A DNA stretch of 64,000 bases from contig NZ_BJYA01000001.1 in assembly GCF_007991275.1 (NCBI RefSeq), positions 434,001 to 498,000 of the forward strand. Direction: 5' to 3'. Of this stretch, positions 30,240 through 38,672 are shown piece after piece. This stretch comes from Alkalibacillus haloalkaliphilus (GTDB taxonomy: Bacteria; Bacillota; Bacilli; Bacillales; Alkalibacillaceae). Each line of letters starts with the position of its first letter. Position 1 is the first letter of the stretch. Made by a program: the position numbers and the translations under genes. The notes beneath the pieces were generated by a model. That model was not told the origin of the DNA and did no database searches. It worked only from the letters and a program-made list of their open reading frames with translations.

Positions 30240-30269
30240 TAGGCGGCAATTTTATAAAGTTGCCACCTA
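30240..30269 (+). other. Intercistronic hairpin between the dsrE-like and rhodanese genes
   Basis: Ten-base arms (30240-30249 and 30260-30269) with one mismatch and no following T-run. It could set the 3' end or stability of the upstream message; it is not a standard terminator. Confidence 0.5.
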
Positions 30270-30305
30270 TGATTCATAAAAATCAACTTAAAGTGAGGGT
30301 ATACC

Positions 30306-30605
30306 ATGAAGGAAGTTACAGCTAAAGAAGTACAAGAACGTTTAGAAAACGGTGAAAAACTTAACTTAATTGATGTAAGAGAAGCAGATGAGGTCGCACA
30401 AGGTATCATTCCAGGTGCAAAGCATATTCCTTTAGGTTTAATCGAATTTCGTGAGAATGAGTTAGAGAAGAATGAAGACTACATTATGATTTGCCGTTCG
30501 GGTGGTCGTAGTGGTAAAGCAACGCAGTATTTAGAAGAACGTGGCTATGATGTAACGAACATGGCCGGTGGAATGTTGGACTGGGAAGGTCCTGTTGAAA
30601 AATAA
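30306..30605 (+). CDS. Single-domain rhodanese
   Basis: 99 aa. Active-site loop CRSGGRSG with Cys63; the conserved N-terminal LIDVREADEVAQGIIPGAKHIPLG is present. Rhodaneses move sulfane sulfur between thiosulfate, persulfides and acceptors such as TusA. GTGAGGG precedes the ATG. It is followed by a TusA-rhodanese fusion after 17 nt, so the genes from here to the dioxygenase are one operon. Confidence 0.94.
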   Translation: MKEVTAKEVQERLENGEKLNLIDVREADEVAQGIIPGAKHIPLGLIEFRENELEKNEDYIMICRSGGRSGKATQYLEERGYDVTNMAGGMLDWEGPVEK

Positions 30606-30622
30606 ATTTGGAGGGATTTCGC

Positions 30623-31192
30623 ATGGCGGAAATTAAATCCGATCACAGTTTAGATGCAAAGGGTATGGCTTGTCCGATGCCAATTGTAAAGACGAAAAAA
30701 GAAATGAAAAACATCGATTCTGGAAAAGTGTTGTTAATTGAAGCGACAGATCCAGGTACTAAAGCAGATATGAAGGCTTGGGCTGAGAGCACTGGTCATC
30801 AGTATTTAGGCTTTACAGAAGATGGTGACACACTTAAGCATTATATTCGTAAAGCAAGCGATGAAGAGGCTAAAGGTGAAACATCATTTGAACACATCGT
30901 AAATAACGATGAACTTAAAGAAAAAATGGCAAGTGGCAATGCTACTATTGTAGATGTTCGAGAATCAGCAGAGTACGCATTTGGTCATATTCCAGGTGCA
31001 AAATCTATTCCTTTAGGTGAATTAGACAATCGAGCTGATGAACTAAGTGAAGATGATGAAATATTTGTCGTTTGTCGCACAGGAAATAGAAGTGACTTAG
31101 CGGCTCAGAAACTTTCTGAAAAAGGCTATAAAAATGTAACGAATGTAGTTCCAGGTATGAGTGAATGGGACGGAGACGTAGAGAAAGCTTAA
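30623..31192 (+). CDS. TusA-rhodanese fusion (CstA-like sulfurtransferase)
   Basis: 189 aa from the ATG at 30623, with GGAGGG upstream; an in-frame TTG at 30608 overlaps that site. Residues 1-75 are a TusA domain with Cys17 in GMACPMPIV. After a short linker comes a rhodanese domain with Cys151 in CRTGNRS. S. aureus CstA has a rhodanese-TusA-rhodanese plan, so this looks like CstA without its first domain, while a free rhodanese is encoded just upstream. The two cysteines could pass sulfur within the same chain (inference). Confidence 0.92.
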   Translation: MAEIKSDHSLDAKGMACPMPIVKTKKEMKNIDSGKVLLIEATDPGTKADMKAWAESTGHQYLGFTEDGDTLKHYIRKASDEEAKGETSFEHIVNNDELKEKMASGNATIVDVRESAEYAFGHIPGAKSIPLGELDNRADELSEDDEIFVVCRTGNRSDLAAQKLSEKGYKNVTNVVPGMSEWDGDVEKA

Positions 31193-31216
31193 GTAATACT
31201 ATAGGAGGTATCATTT

Positions 31217-32347
31217 ATGAGCTTTAAAGAGTTAACAGTAGACCAATTAGCAAAAAAAGTAGTGAACCAAGATAACTTGTTTTTACTAGATGTACGTAAT
31301 GAAGACGCGTTTGAAGATTGGAAAGTAGAAAGTGACAGCTTTGAACATCTTAACAAACCTTACTTTGATTTAATGGATGGAGTTGAACCAATCCAAGATC
31401 AAATTCCTGAAGATCAAGATGTTGCTGTTATTTGTGCAAAAGGTGGTTCATCACAGTTTGTTGCTGAACAATTAGTTGATGCAGGCTTTGATAATATTTA
31501 TTCAGTAACAGGTGGAATGAAAGCTTGGAGTGAACATTTAGAGCCAGTTAAAATTGGAGACCTTGAAGGAAACGGTGAACTATACCAGTTCGTACGCCTA
31601 GGTAAAGGTTGCCTATCGTATATGGTCATTTCAGATGGCGAAGCTGCTGTTATTGATGCGACACGTATGGCGGATACGTTTATTAATTTTGCTGAAGAAA
31701 AAGGTGCAAAAATTAAGTATGCATTAGATACTCACTTACACGCAGACCATATTTCAGGTGGCCGCACAATTGCTGAGAAAACAGGTGCAACTTACTATTT
31801 ACCACCTAAAGATGCTGAAGAAGTTCAATTCGATTATGAGCCGATTGAAGATGGCAATGAAATTCAAGTGGGATCATCTAAAATTGATGTGCAAGCATTA
31901 TATTCTCCAGGACACACAATCGGTTCAACGTCATTTATCGTTGATGAGAAGTATTTAATGTCAGGTGATATTTTATTTGTTCAATCCATTGGCCGTCCAG
32001 ACTTAGCAGGTAAAGCAGAGGATTGGGTAGGCGATCTACGTACGACGTTATATGAACGTTACAAAGAACTATCAGATGAATTAATCGTATTACCTGCACA
32101 CTTCTCTTTCAAAGAAGAATTAAACGACGACGGTTCTGTACAAGAGAAGTTAGGGGTATTGTTTGATGAAAACGATGGTCTACAAGTTGAAGACGAAAAT
32201 GAATTCCGTAAGATGGTAACAGAAAACTTACCACCTCAACCAAATTCACACGAAAAAATCCGTTTCACTAATATGGGTAAAGAAACACCAGATGAAGAAG
32301 AACAACGTGAGATGGAAATTGGACCAAACCGTTGTGCAGTAAGATAA
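31217..32347 (+). CDS. Rhodanese-persulfide dioxygenase fusion (CstB-like)
   Basis: 376 aa. The N-terminal rhodanese domain (about 1-110) has Cys73 in CAKGGS. The C-terminal metallo-beta-lactamase domain of the ETHE1/persulfide dioxygenase type has His173, His175, Asp177 and His178 (HLHADH), [21 protein letters not shown] and PAHFSF. Such enzymes oxidise glutathione-, CoA- or bacillithiol-type persulfides to sulfite using iron and O2. In S. aureus CstB the dioxygenase comes first, so the domain order is swapped here. The tail ends in NRCAVR. GGAGG precedes the ATG. A terminator follows. Confidence 0.92.
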   Translation: MSFKELTVDQLAKKVVNQDNLFLLDVRNEDAFEDWKVESDSFEHLNKPYFDLMDGVEPIQDQIPEDQDVAVICAKGGSSQFVAEQLVDAGFDNIYSVTGGMKAWSEHLEPVKIGDLEGNGELYQFVRLGKGCLSYMVISDGEAAVIDATRMADTFINFAEEKGAKIKYALDTHLHADHISGGRTIAEKTGATYYLPPKDAEEVQFDYEPIEDGNEIQVGSSKIDVQALYSPGHTIGSTSFIVDEKYLMSGDILFVQSIGRPDLAGKAEDWVGDLRTTLYERYKELSDELIVLPAHFSFKEELNDDGSVQEKLGVLFDENDGLQVEDENEFRKMVTENLPPQPNSHEKIRFTNMGKETPDEEEQREMEIGPNRCAVR

Positions 32348-32354
32348 AAGATGT

Positions 32355-32389
32355 ATTAAGAAGGAGCGGTTAGGCTCCTTCTTAATTTT
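32355..32389 (+). terminator. Terminator after the dioxygenase gene
   Basis: Twelve-base arms (32355-32366 and 32373-32384) and a short T-run. It separates the sulfurtransferase operon from sulP, perhaps incompletely. Confidence 0.88.
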
Positions 32390-32428
32390 TGCACAAAGGT
32401 GCAGTTAAGAAGTAAGAGAGGTGAAAAT

Positions 32429-34081
32429 ATGTTAAGTAAGTACGTACCGTCAGTGGACTGGCTTAAACGCTATAACGGAATGGACTTTAAAGGTGACTTA
32501 ATTGCCGGCCTAATCGTTGCAATTATGTTAATCCCTCAAGGTATGGCTTACGCGATGCTTGCTGGCTTACCACCTGTTATGGGTCTTTATGCATCAACTA
32601 TTCCACTCATTATATATGCATTATTAGGATCTTCAAGGCAATTAGCTGTTGGTCCAGTTGCTATGGTATCTTTATTAGTTTATTCCGGTGTTTCTACATT
32701 AGCTGAGCCAGGAAGTGATCAGTTCATTTCCTATGCTTTACTATTAGCTCTCATGGTTGGTGTCATCCAACTTGCCATGGGTCTATTTAAACTTGGCTTT
32801 TTAGTTAACTTTTTATCACATGCTGTTATTAGTGGTTTTACATCAGCTGCTGCAATTATTATTGCATTATCGCAGTTAAGTGGATTACTTGGAATTGAAT
32901 TACCGAGTAAAGGTAATGTGTTGGAGCTATTAACTGAAGCGGTTGTAAACCTAAATGCTGTTCATATACAAACAGTTGCATTAGGTATTGGTAGCATCAT
33001 TATTTTAATTTTATTTAAAAAGTATGTACCTAAAATACCAGGTCCATTAGTGGTGGTTGTGGCGACAAGTTTAGCTGTATATTTGTTTAACCTTGAGAAT
33101 GAAGGTGTTGCAATTGTTGGAGATGTACCGTCAGGCTTACCTTCTTTAACTTTACCATCAATGAGTTGGGACTCTATTTCAGCCTTACTTCCGATCGCTT
33201 TGACGATCGCGTTTGTTGGGTTTATGGAATCTGTAGCTGTGGCGAAAAAGCTTGCAGCTAAAGAAGGTTACAAAATAAATTCAAATCAAGAATTAAATGG
33301 TTTAGGTGCTGCAAATATAGTCGGTTCCTTTTTCTCAGCTTTTCCAGTGACAGGTGGTTTTTCACGTTCAGCGGTTAACTATCAGTCTGGAGCCAGGACA
33401 GGAATGGCAACTATTATTACTGCAGTTATGATCATTTTGACGTTATTGTTTTTTACAGAATGGTTTTACTACCTACCGCAAGCAGCTTTAGCAGCGATTA
33501 TTATCGTTGCGGTATACGGACTAATTGATGTTAAAGAAGCTGTTCATCTATTTAAAGTGAAACGAATTGACGGATGGACTTTAGCTGTTACATTTTTTGC
33601 AACACTGCTGACGAGTATAGAGACTGGTATTTTAACAGGTATTGTCTTCTCATTAGTCGTATTTATTTGGCGTAGTGCATATCCGCACGTAGCGGAGTTA
33701 GGTTATCTAGAACAAGAAGGGGTATACCGTAATATTGAACGTTTCCCTGAAGCAAAAACGTTCCCTAATACTATTATATTTAGAATTGATGAAGCACTAT
33801 ATTTTGCGAATATTGCTTTCTTAGAAAATAAATTAGAAAAACTATTAGATAAGAAACCTGATACAAATCGAATCATTCTAGATTTTTCAGCAGTCAATGA
33901 TATGGATGCTGTAGCGATAGATGAATTAGATGAACTGATCCAAGAGTATGATGATTATGGTGTAGAGGTTAATATTGCGAATATGAAAGGCCCCGTTAAA
34001 GATTTAGTGAAAAAAGCAGGTTGGTACGACAAATATGAAGACCGAATCCAGTATCTTTCTATTAACCAATGTGTAAAATAA
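32429..34081 (+). CDS. SulP family anion transporter with STAS domain
   Basis: 550 aa from the ATG at 32429, with GAGAGGTG upstream. The N-terminal part holds the SulP signature (MLIPQGMAYAMLAGLPPVMGLYAS) and roughly a dozen membrane segments. The C-terminal 110 residues are a STAS domain (IIFRIDEALYFAN, IILDFSAVNDMDAVAIDELDEL). SulP proteins carry sulfate, bicarbonate or related anions. Next to a dioxygenase that makes sulfite, it may move sulfite or sulfate; in S. aureus a TauE-type exporter has this place. Substrate and direction are inferred only. Confidence 0.9.
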   Translation: MLSKYVPSVDWLKRYNGMDFKGDLIAGLIVAIMLIPQGMAYAMLAGLPPVMGLYASTIPLIIYALLGSSRQLAVGPVAMVSLLVYSGVSTLAEPGSDQFISYALLLALMVGVIQLAMGLFKLGFLVNFLSHAVISGFTSAAAIIIALSQLSGLLGIELPSKGNVLELLTEAVVNLNAVHIQTVALGIGSIIILILFKKYVPKIPGPLVVVVATSLAVYLFNLENEGVAIVGDVPSGLPSLTLPSMSWDSISALLPIALTIAFVGFMESVAVAKKLAAKEGYKINSNQELNGLGAANIVGSFFSAFPVTGGFSRSAVNYQSGARTGMATIITAVMIILTLLFFTEWFYYLPQAALAAIIIVAVYGLIDVKEAVHLFKVKRIDGWTLAVTFFATLLTSIETGILTGIVFSLVVFIWRSAYPHVAELGYLEQEGVYRNIERFPEAKTFPNTIIFRIDEALYFANIAFLENKLEKLLDKKPDTNRIILDFSAVNDMDAVAIDELDELIQEYDDYGVEVNIANMKGPVKDLVKKAGWYDKYEDRIQYLSINQCVK

Positions 34082-34117
34082 CGTTACGCATGGCTTTTCA
34101 TTAAGGGGTTGTTATAA

Positions 34118-34474
34118 ATGGAACCAACAAAAGACTCGAACTATATACAACAACATCTCGCTAATGAACGAACGTATTTAGCATGGATTCGTACAGCCTT
34201 AGCTATTATCGGAATTGGCTTTTTGATTGTGAATATACATTTCTCAACTAATACAAGCTTAACTCCATACTCAGACCGTTTAGCTGAGATGATTGGAATT
34301 TTGTCCGTGTTAATAGGGTTAGTGGGTATTATTTTTGCAACGGTTCATTATGTACGCAAAAGAACACAAATAAATGAACAGACATTTAAGCCAGCTGTTC
34401 ATCTTGTTTGGCTCATTTCTGGGTTGATGATCTTAATGGTGATTTTATTTTTCCTTTACTTTTATTTATATTAA
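34118..34474 (+). CDS. DUF202 (YidH-type) membrane protein
   Basis: 118 aa. It begins with HLANERTYLAWIRTALAIIGIGF, the DUF202 signature, and has three membrane segments (about 25-43, 60-78, 92-115). Members are of unknown function and are often near transporters. Start context is AAGGGG. It lies 36 nt after sulP and before a strong terminator, so it is probably cotranscribed with the transporter. Confidence 0.88.
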   Translation: MEPTKDSNYIQQHLANERTYLAWIRTALAIIGIGFLIVNIHFSTNTSLTPYSDRLAEMIGILSVLIGLVGIIFATVHYVRKRTQINEQTFKPAVHLVWLISGLMILMVILFFLYFYLY

Positions 34475-34492
34475 CTAATCAAAGGGATAGAC

Positions 34493-34532
34493 AAAACCCG
34501 GACGAAATCACTTTTGACTTCGTCCGGGTTTT
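34493..34532. terminator. Strong terminator after DUF202
   Basis: Fourteen-base perfect arms (34493-34506, 34519-34532) flanked by A and T runs, so it can work in both directions. It marks the right end of the sulfur locus. Confidence 0.92.
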
Positions 34533-34541
34533 GACTTTCTA

Positions 34542-34612
34542 ATCATCGCTCCATCAAAACGCTTCGCTTTCACCCGCAGGGCACAAGTTAAACATCTGCT
34601 CAAGTTCCCTAC
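34542..34612 (-). repeat. Dispersed 71-bp repeat, copy A
   Basis: Read on the minus strand this segment matches 51527-51597 at 61 of 71 positions with no gaps. Shared stretches include TTGAGCAGATGTT, ACTTGTGCCCTG and AGCGAAGC. It lies directly after a terminator in a 367-base gap before acsA. The rest of that gap (34613-34690) can also form partial hairpins and may belong to a longer element, and 34700-34841 is the A/T-rich acsA upstream region. Confidence 0.85.
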
Positions 34613-34841
34613 GCTTGCTTCTTTGCCGGGACACACTTGAGTCAGGCAACTTCATCGAAAGTGCATCTTTGCACACTTCCCCCTTTATATTAAAGTCTCT
34701 AATTTAGATCATTAACAAAAAAGTGGTTAATATTTGAAGTTTAGTACTTTTAAAATTAGTTGTTTTGCTATACAATATCATTACTAGAATTTTTTAAATA
34801 TTTATAATGTTCCATTAAAACAAAGATATGAGGTGATGGTT

Positions 34842-36557
34842 GTGAGTGAAAGCGTTTTAAAAGCTAGAAGTAATCAACACAATTTAGGAAACTATGAAGA
34901 AACTTACCAAAACTTCAACTGGGAAGAAGCGAACAAAGCTTTTTCTTGGAACGATACAGGGAAAGTAAACATTGCTTATGAAGCAGTTGACCGTCACGCA
35001 GAAAATCCTGATAAGAAAGATCAAGTAGCATTACATTATGTTTCACCTGATCGAAATGAATCGTTAACGTTTGAACAATTAAGTAAGCAAAGTAACCAAT
35101 TTGCTAATGTGTTAAAAGGTCAAGGTATTGAGAAGGGCGACCGTGTTTTCTTATTCATGCCAAGATCACCAGAGTTCTACGCAAGCTTTTTAGGCATTTT
35201 AAAGGTTGGTGCGATTGCTGGACCTTTATTTGAAGCATTTATGGAGCAAGCTGTTCAAGACCGTTTAGAAGATAGTGAAGCGACAATGCTTATTACAACA
35301 CCTGATTTATTATCACGTGTTCCAGAAGATGAGTTGCCAAACTTGAAGAAGGTTGTTTTAGTAGGTGATGCAAGCGATATTCAAGATGGATACATTGACT
35401 ATCATAAAGAAATGATCAGTGCTAGTGAACAATTTGATATTGAGTGGGTTGATCTAGAAGATGGTATGTTAATTCACTATACGTCAGGTTCCACTGGTAA
35501 ACCTAAAGGTGTCTATCACGTACACAATGCGATGATTCAGCATTACCAAACAGGTAAGTGGGTGTTAGATTTACAAGATGATGACGTTTACTGGTGTACT
35601 GCTGACCCTGGTTGGGTAACAGGCACAAGTTACGGTATTTTTGCCCCGTGGTTAAATGGTGTGACAAATGTGGTCGTTGGTGGCCGTTTTACGCCAGAAG
35701 CATGGTATAAAGCTTTAGCTGATTATAATGTGACAGTATGGTATTCAGCACCTACAGCATTCAGAAAATTAATGAGTGCTGGTGAGGATGCCGTTAAGCA
35801 GTTTGATTTATCTAAAGTTCGCCATATTTTAAGTGTAGGTGAACCGTTGAACCCAGAAGTTATTCACTGGGGAATGAAAGCTTTTGACTTACGTATTCAT
35901 GATACGTGGTGGATGACTGAAACGGGTGCACAGTTGATCTGTAACTACCCAACAATGGATATTCGTCCTGGCTCTATGGGTAAACCAATTCCAGGTGTTG
36001 TTGCATCAATTGTTGATGACCAAGGTCAGGAGCTACCACCGAATCAAATGGGTAATTTAGCGATTAAAGAAGGATGGCCATCGATGATGCGTGCCATTTG
36101 GAAACGTCCTGAAAAGTATGAGAGCTATTTCTTAAATGGTTGGTATGTATCAGGTGATAGTGCCTACCGTGATGAGGACGGTTATTTCTGGTTCCAAGGC
36201 CGTTTAGACGATGTCATTAATACATCAGGTGAACGTGTTGGTCCATTTGAAGTGGAAAGTAAATTAATCGAGCACGAAGCGGTTTCAGAAGCTGGTGTAA
36301 TTGGTAAACCTGACCCTGAACGTGGTGAGATTATTAAAGCTTTCATTGCGTTAAATGAAGGCTATGAAGAATCAGAAGAATTACTTGAAGATATTCGACA
36401 GTTTGTTAAGACAGGGTTCGCTGCCCATGCTGCTCCTCGTGAAATTGAAGTAGCAAAAGCTATTCCGAAAACACGTAGTGGTAAGATTATGCGCCGCCTA
36501 TTGAAGTCTAGGGAGCTTGGCTTACCAGAAGGTGATACTTCAACGTTAGAAGAATAA
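34842..36557 (+). CDS. acsA: Acetyl-CoA synthetase AcsA (AMP-forming)
   Basis: 571 aa from the GTG at 34842, five bases after AGGTGA; the ATG at 34836 overlaps this site. The adenylation core has YTSGSTGKPKG (A3), WWMTETGAQLICNYP, YVSGDSAYRDEDGYFWFQGR and the C-terminal PKTRSGKIMRR, whose Lys is acetylated in the family. It turns acetate, ATP and CoA into acetyl-CoA. The sequence closely follows B. subtilis AcsA. A cre-like site over codons 2-7 suggests CcpA repression, as known for acsA. No acuABC genes are next to it, unlike B. subtilis. Confidence 0.96.
   Translation: MSESVLKARSNQHNLGNYEETYQNFNWEEANKAFSWNDTGKVNIAYEAVDRHAENPDKKDQVALHYVSPDRNESLTFEQLSKQSNQFANVLKGQGIEKGDRVFLFMPRSPEFYASFLGILKVGAIAGPLFEAFMEQAVQDRLEDSEATMLITTPDLLSRVPEDELPNLKKVVLVGDASDIQDGYIDYHKEMISASEQFDIEWVDLEDGMLIHYTSGSTGKPKGVYHVHNAMIQHYQTGKWVLDLQDDDVYWCTADPGWVTGTSYGIFAPWLNGVTNVVVGGRFTPEAWYKALADYNVTVWYSAPTAFRKLMSAGEDAVKQFDLSKVRHILSVGEPLNPEVIHWGMKAFDLRIHDTWWMTETGAQLICNYPTMDIRPGSMGKPIPGVVASIVDDQGQELPPNQMGNLAIKEGWPSMMRAIWKRPEKYESYFLNGWYVSGDSAYRDEDGYFWFQGRLDDVINTSGERVGPFEVESKLIEHEAVSEAGVIGKPDPERGEIIKAFIALNEGYEESEELLEDIRQFVKTGFAAHAAPREIEVAKAIPKTRSGKIMRRLLKSRELGLPEGDTSTLEE
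34847..34860. promoter_or_regulatory. Catabolite response element (cre) at the acsA start
   Basis: TGAAAGCGTTTTAA agrees with TGWNANCGNTNWCA at all constrained positions but one. It overlaps the first codons of acsA, where B. subtilis acsA also has its cre, so it is likely a CcpA roadblock. Confidence 0.75.
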
Positions 36558-36571
36558 ATTAAGTGTCTATT

Positions 36572-36605
36572 AAAGTGAGTGCCTTTAGAAGGTGCTCACT
36601 TTTTT
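36572..36605 (+). terminator. Terminator after acsA
   Basis: A hairpin with about ten to twelve pairs around TAG (36572-36600) runs directly into TTTTT. Confidence 0.85.
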
Positions 36606-36690
36606 GTGCGAAAAAGTGTTTAGAACACTTATAGTTAGGAAACTTAAATAAGTACATACTAATAAAAAATGGAAAAAGGGTGATCGTGTA

Positions 36691-38007
36691 ATGGAACATA
36701 AGTTATATACATTTATCGGTATTGGGATAGGACCTTATAACTTAGGATTAGCTGCACTAACAGAAGACTTAAACGACGTTGACCGCGTATTTTTTGACCA
36801 AACACCAAAGATGGATTGGCACCCTGGTATGTTAATTGAAGGAGCAGACTTGCAAGTTCCGTTTTTAGCAGATTTAATTACGTTTGCAGACCCGAAAAGT
36901 CGCTACACTTTTTTAAATTACTTACATGAACATGGCCGTTTATATAAGTTTTTCTTCTTTCAAAAGTTAGAGATTCCAAGACAAGAATATAATGACTATT
37001 TACAATGGGCAACAGATCAAATTAGCGGTCTTTATTTTGGTCACCGTGTCGTTGATGTAATCGAACATCAAGATACCGAAACGCCTCATTATGAAGTCGT
37101 TGTCGAAGACCAAGAAACGAAAGAGATTTCAAGTTATTATGCTAAGCATGTCGTCATGGCAACAGGTTCTGAGCCTTTTGTTCTTGAGTCTACAGAAGGA
37201 TTGCCAGAAGAAGATGTGCTGCATACGAGCCGTTATTTGTATCATAAAGATGAACTGTTAAACTCTAATCACATAACAGTCGTTGGATCAGGACAGAGTG
37301 CAGCGGAAGTGTTTTATGATTTGTTAGAAGAACGGGAAAATAAAGAGTTTCATATAACTTGGTTTACGCGTAGTAAAGGCATTTTTCAACTGGAATCAGC
37401 TAAGATGGGGCAGGAGTTTTTCTCACCTAACTACGTTGATTACTTCCATCAATTAAATTTTAAAAAGCGTCAAGAAACTTTAGATACGTTAGATCCATTA
37501 CGTAATGGTGTAGATGAATCAACTCTTGAAGGTATATATGATATGTTGTATCACTATTCAATCGGTGAACAAGACCCGAAAGTGACGATCCAACCGTTAA
37601 CAGAAGTAAATGGCATTGAGAAAAAAGGTCAACGGTATGAGCTGAACTGTGAGCAGTGGCAACAAGAGGAATCATTTAATTATGAAACAGAAAAAGTGGT
37701 TCTAGCGACAGGCTATAAACCTAACATTCCGGATTGGTTTATGAATCGATTTGAAAATAAAATAAAATGGGAACAAAAAGAAGATTATTTATTTGATATC
37801 TCGCGTCGTTACCGCTTGAAGTTTAAAGATGAACGTCAAAACCAGTTTTATATGGTGACTAATTTAGAGCATTCTCACGGAACAGCTGCCACTAATTTAG
37901 GCTTGGCTATCCAAAGAAATATGGAGATTATTAATGATATGCTCGATAAAGAAGTGTATCAAGCAAAAGGGCATTCGATTTTTCAACAATTTAAGCATGA
38001 AGGTTAA
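36691..38007 (+). CDS. SidA/IucD/PvdA-type N-monooxygenase
   Basis: 438 aa. FAD-binding GIGIGPYNLGLA at the N-terminus, then WHPGMLIEGADLQVPFLADL, the NADPH-binding VVGSGQSAAEVF near residue 198 and VVLATGYKPN later. These are the marks of lysine or ornithine N-hydroxylases that make hydroxamates for siderophores. No iuc, asb or NRPS gene is nearby and no Fur box was seen, so the partner pathway, if any, is elsewhere. Substrate (Lys, Orn or a diamine) cannot be told. A GGGTGATC ribosome binding site precedes the ATG. Confidence 0.88.
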   Translation: MEHKLYTFIGIGIGPYNLGLAALTEDLNDVDRVFFDQTPKMDWHPGMLIEGADLQVPFLADLITFADPKSRYTFLNYLHEHGRLYKFFFFQKLEIPRQEYNDYLQWATDQISGLYFGHRVVDVIEHQDTETPHYEVVVEDQETKEISSYYAKHVVMATGSEPFVLESTEGLPEEDVLHTSRYLYHKDELLNSNHITVVGSGQSAAEVFYDLLEERENKEFHITWFTRSKGIFQLESAKMGQEFFSPNYVDYFHQLNFKKRQETLDTLDPLRNGVDESTLEGIYDMLYHYSIGEQDPKVTIQPLTEVNGIEKKGQRYELNCEQWQQEESFNYETEKVVLATGYKPNIPDWFMNRFENKIKWEQKEDYLFDISRRYRLKFKDERQNQFYMVTNLEHSHGTAATNLGLAIQRNMEIINDMLDKEVYQAKGHSIFQQFKHEG

Positions 38008-38094
38008 TAAGTATGAGCGTTTAAGTTTCTATTCGATTGATATTGGGAATATTGTTTATAGAAACATCATTGAATAATTAAAGGAGGCATTATT

Positions 38095-38610
38095 ATGGCA
38101 AAAAGAATAGCATGTGTCATGACTAACTTATTCGAAGATAGCGAATATACTGAGCCAGCTAATGCTTTACGTGAAGCAGGACACGCTGTTGAAACGATTG
38201 AAAAAGAAAGCGGAGTAGTTGTAACTGGTAAGCAAGGAGAAACGGAAGTAGCCATTGATTATGGTATTGATGAAGTAAAAGCAGAGGATTACGATGCACT
38301 CTTTATTCCTGGTGGATTTTCTCCAGATATACTAAGAGCAGATGAACGTTTCGTTGAATTTAGTAAACATTTTATGGACGAAAATAAACCCGTTTTTGCA
38401 ATATGCCATGGTCCTCAATTACTTATTACAGCAAAAGCATTAGAAGGGCGAACGGTAACTGGGTATAAATCAATAGCTGTTGATTTAGAATATGCCGGTG
38501 TTAATTTTAAGGACGAAGAGGTAGTTGTTTGTCATAACTTAGTGACAAGTAGACAGCCAGATGATTTACCAGCATTTAATCGTGAGTCATTAAAACAATT
38601 AAGTAATTAA
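38095..38610 (+). CDS. DJ-1/PfpI family protein (general stress protein 18-like)
   Basis: 171 aa. The nucleophile elbow is AICHGPQLL with the reactive Cys; LFIPGGFSPDILR and TGYKSIAVDLEYAGVNF follow the PfpI pattern. Close relatives (YfkM, YraA in B. subtilis) are reported as stress proteins or protein deglycases; peptidase activity is uncertain. AGGAGG lies before the ATG. It is a single-gene unit closed by a palindromic hairpin. Confidence 0.9.
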   Translation: MAKRIACVMTNLFEDSEYTEPANALREAGHAVETIEKESGVVVTGKQGETEVAIDYGIDEVKAEDYDALFIPGGFSPDILRADERFVEFSKHFMDENKPVFAICHGPQLLITAKALEGRTVTGYKSIAVDLEYAGVNFKDEEVVVCHNLVTSRQPDDLPAFNRESLKQLSN

Positions 38611-38615
38611 ATTAA

Positions 38616-38641
38616 AAAGCCAGCTACATGTAGCTGGCTTT
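38616..38641. terminator. Palindromic terminator after the DJ-1 gene
   Basis: A 26-bp perfect palindrome (AAAGCCAGCTAC and its complement) with A- and T-rich flanks. The T-run is short on either strand. Confidence 0.7.
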
Positions 38642-38672
38642 CATACTATACATACAAAAGGAGAGAGTGCGC

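Noticed and set aside
36606-36690. Fur box before the N-hydroxylase gene
   Set aside because: No GATAATGATTATC-like palindrome was present.
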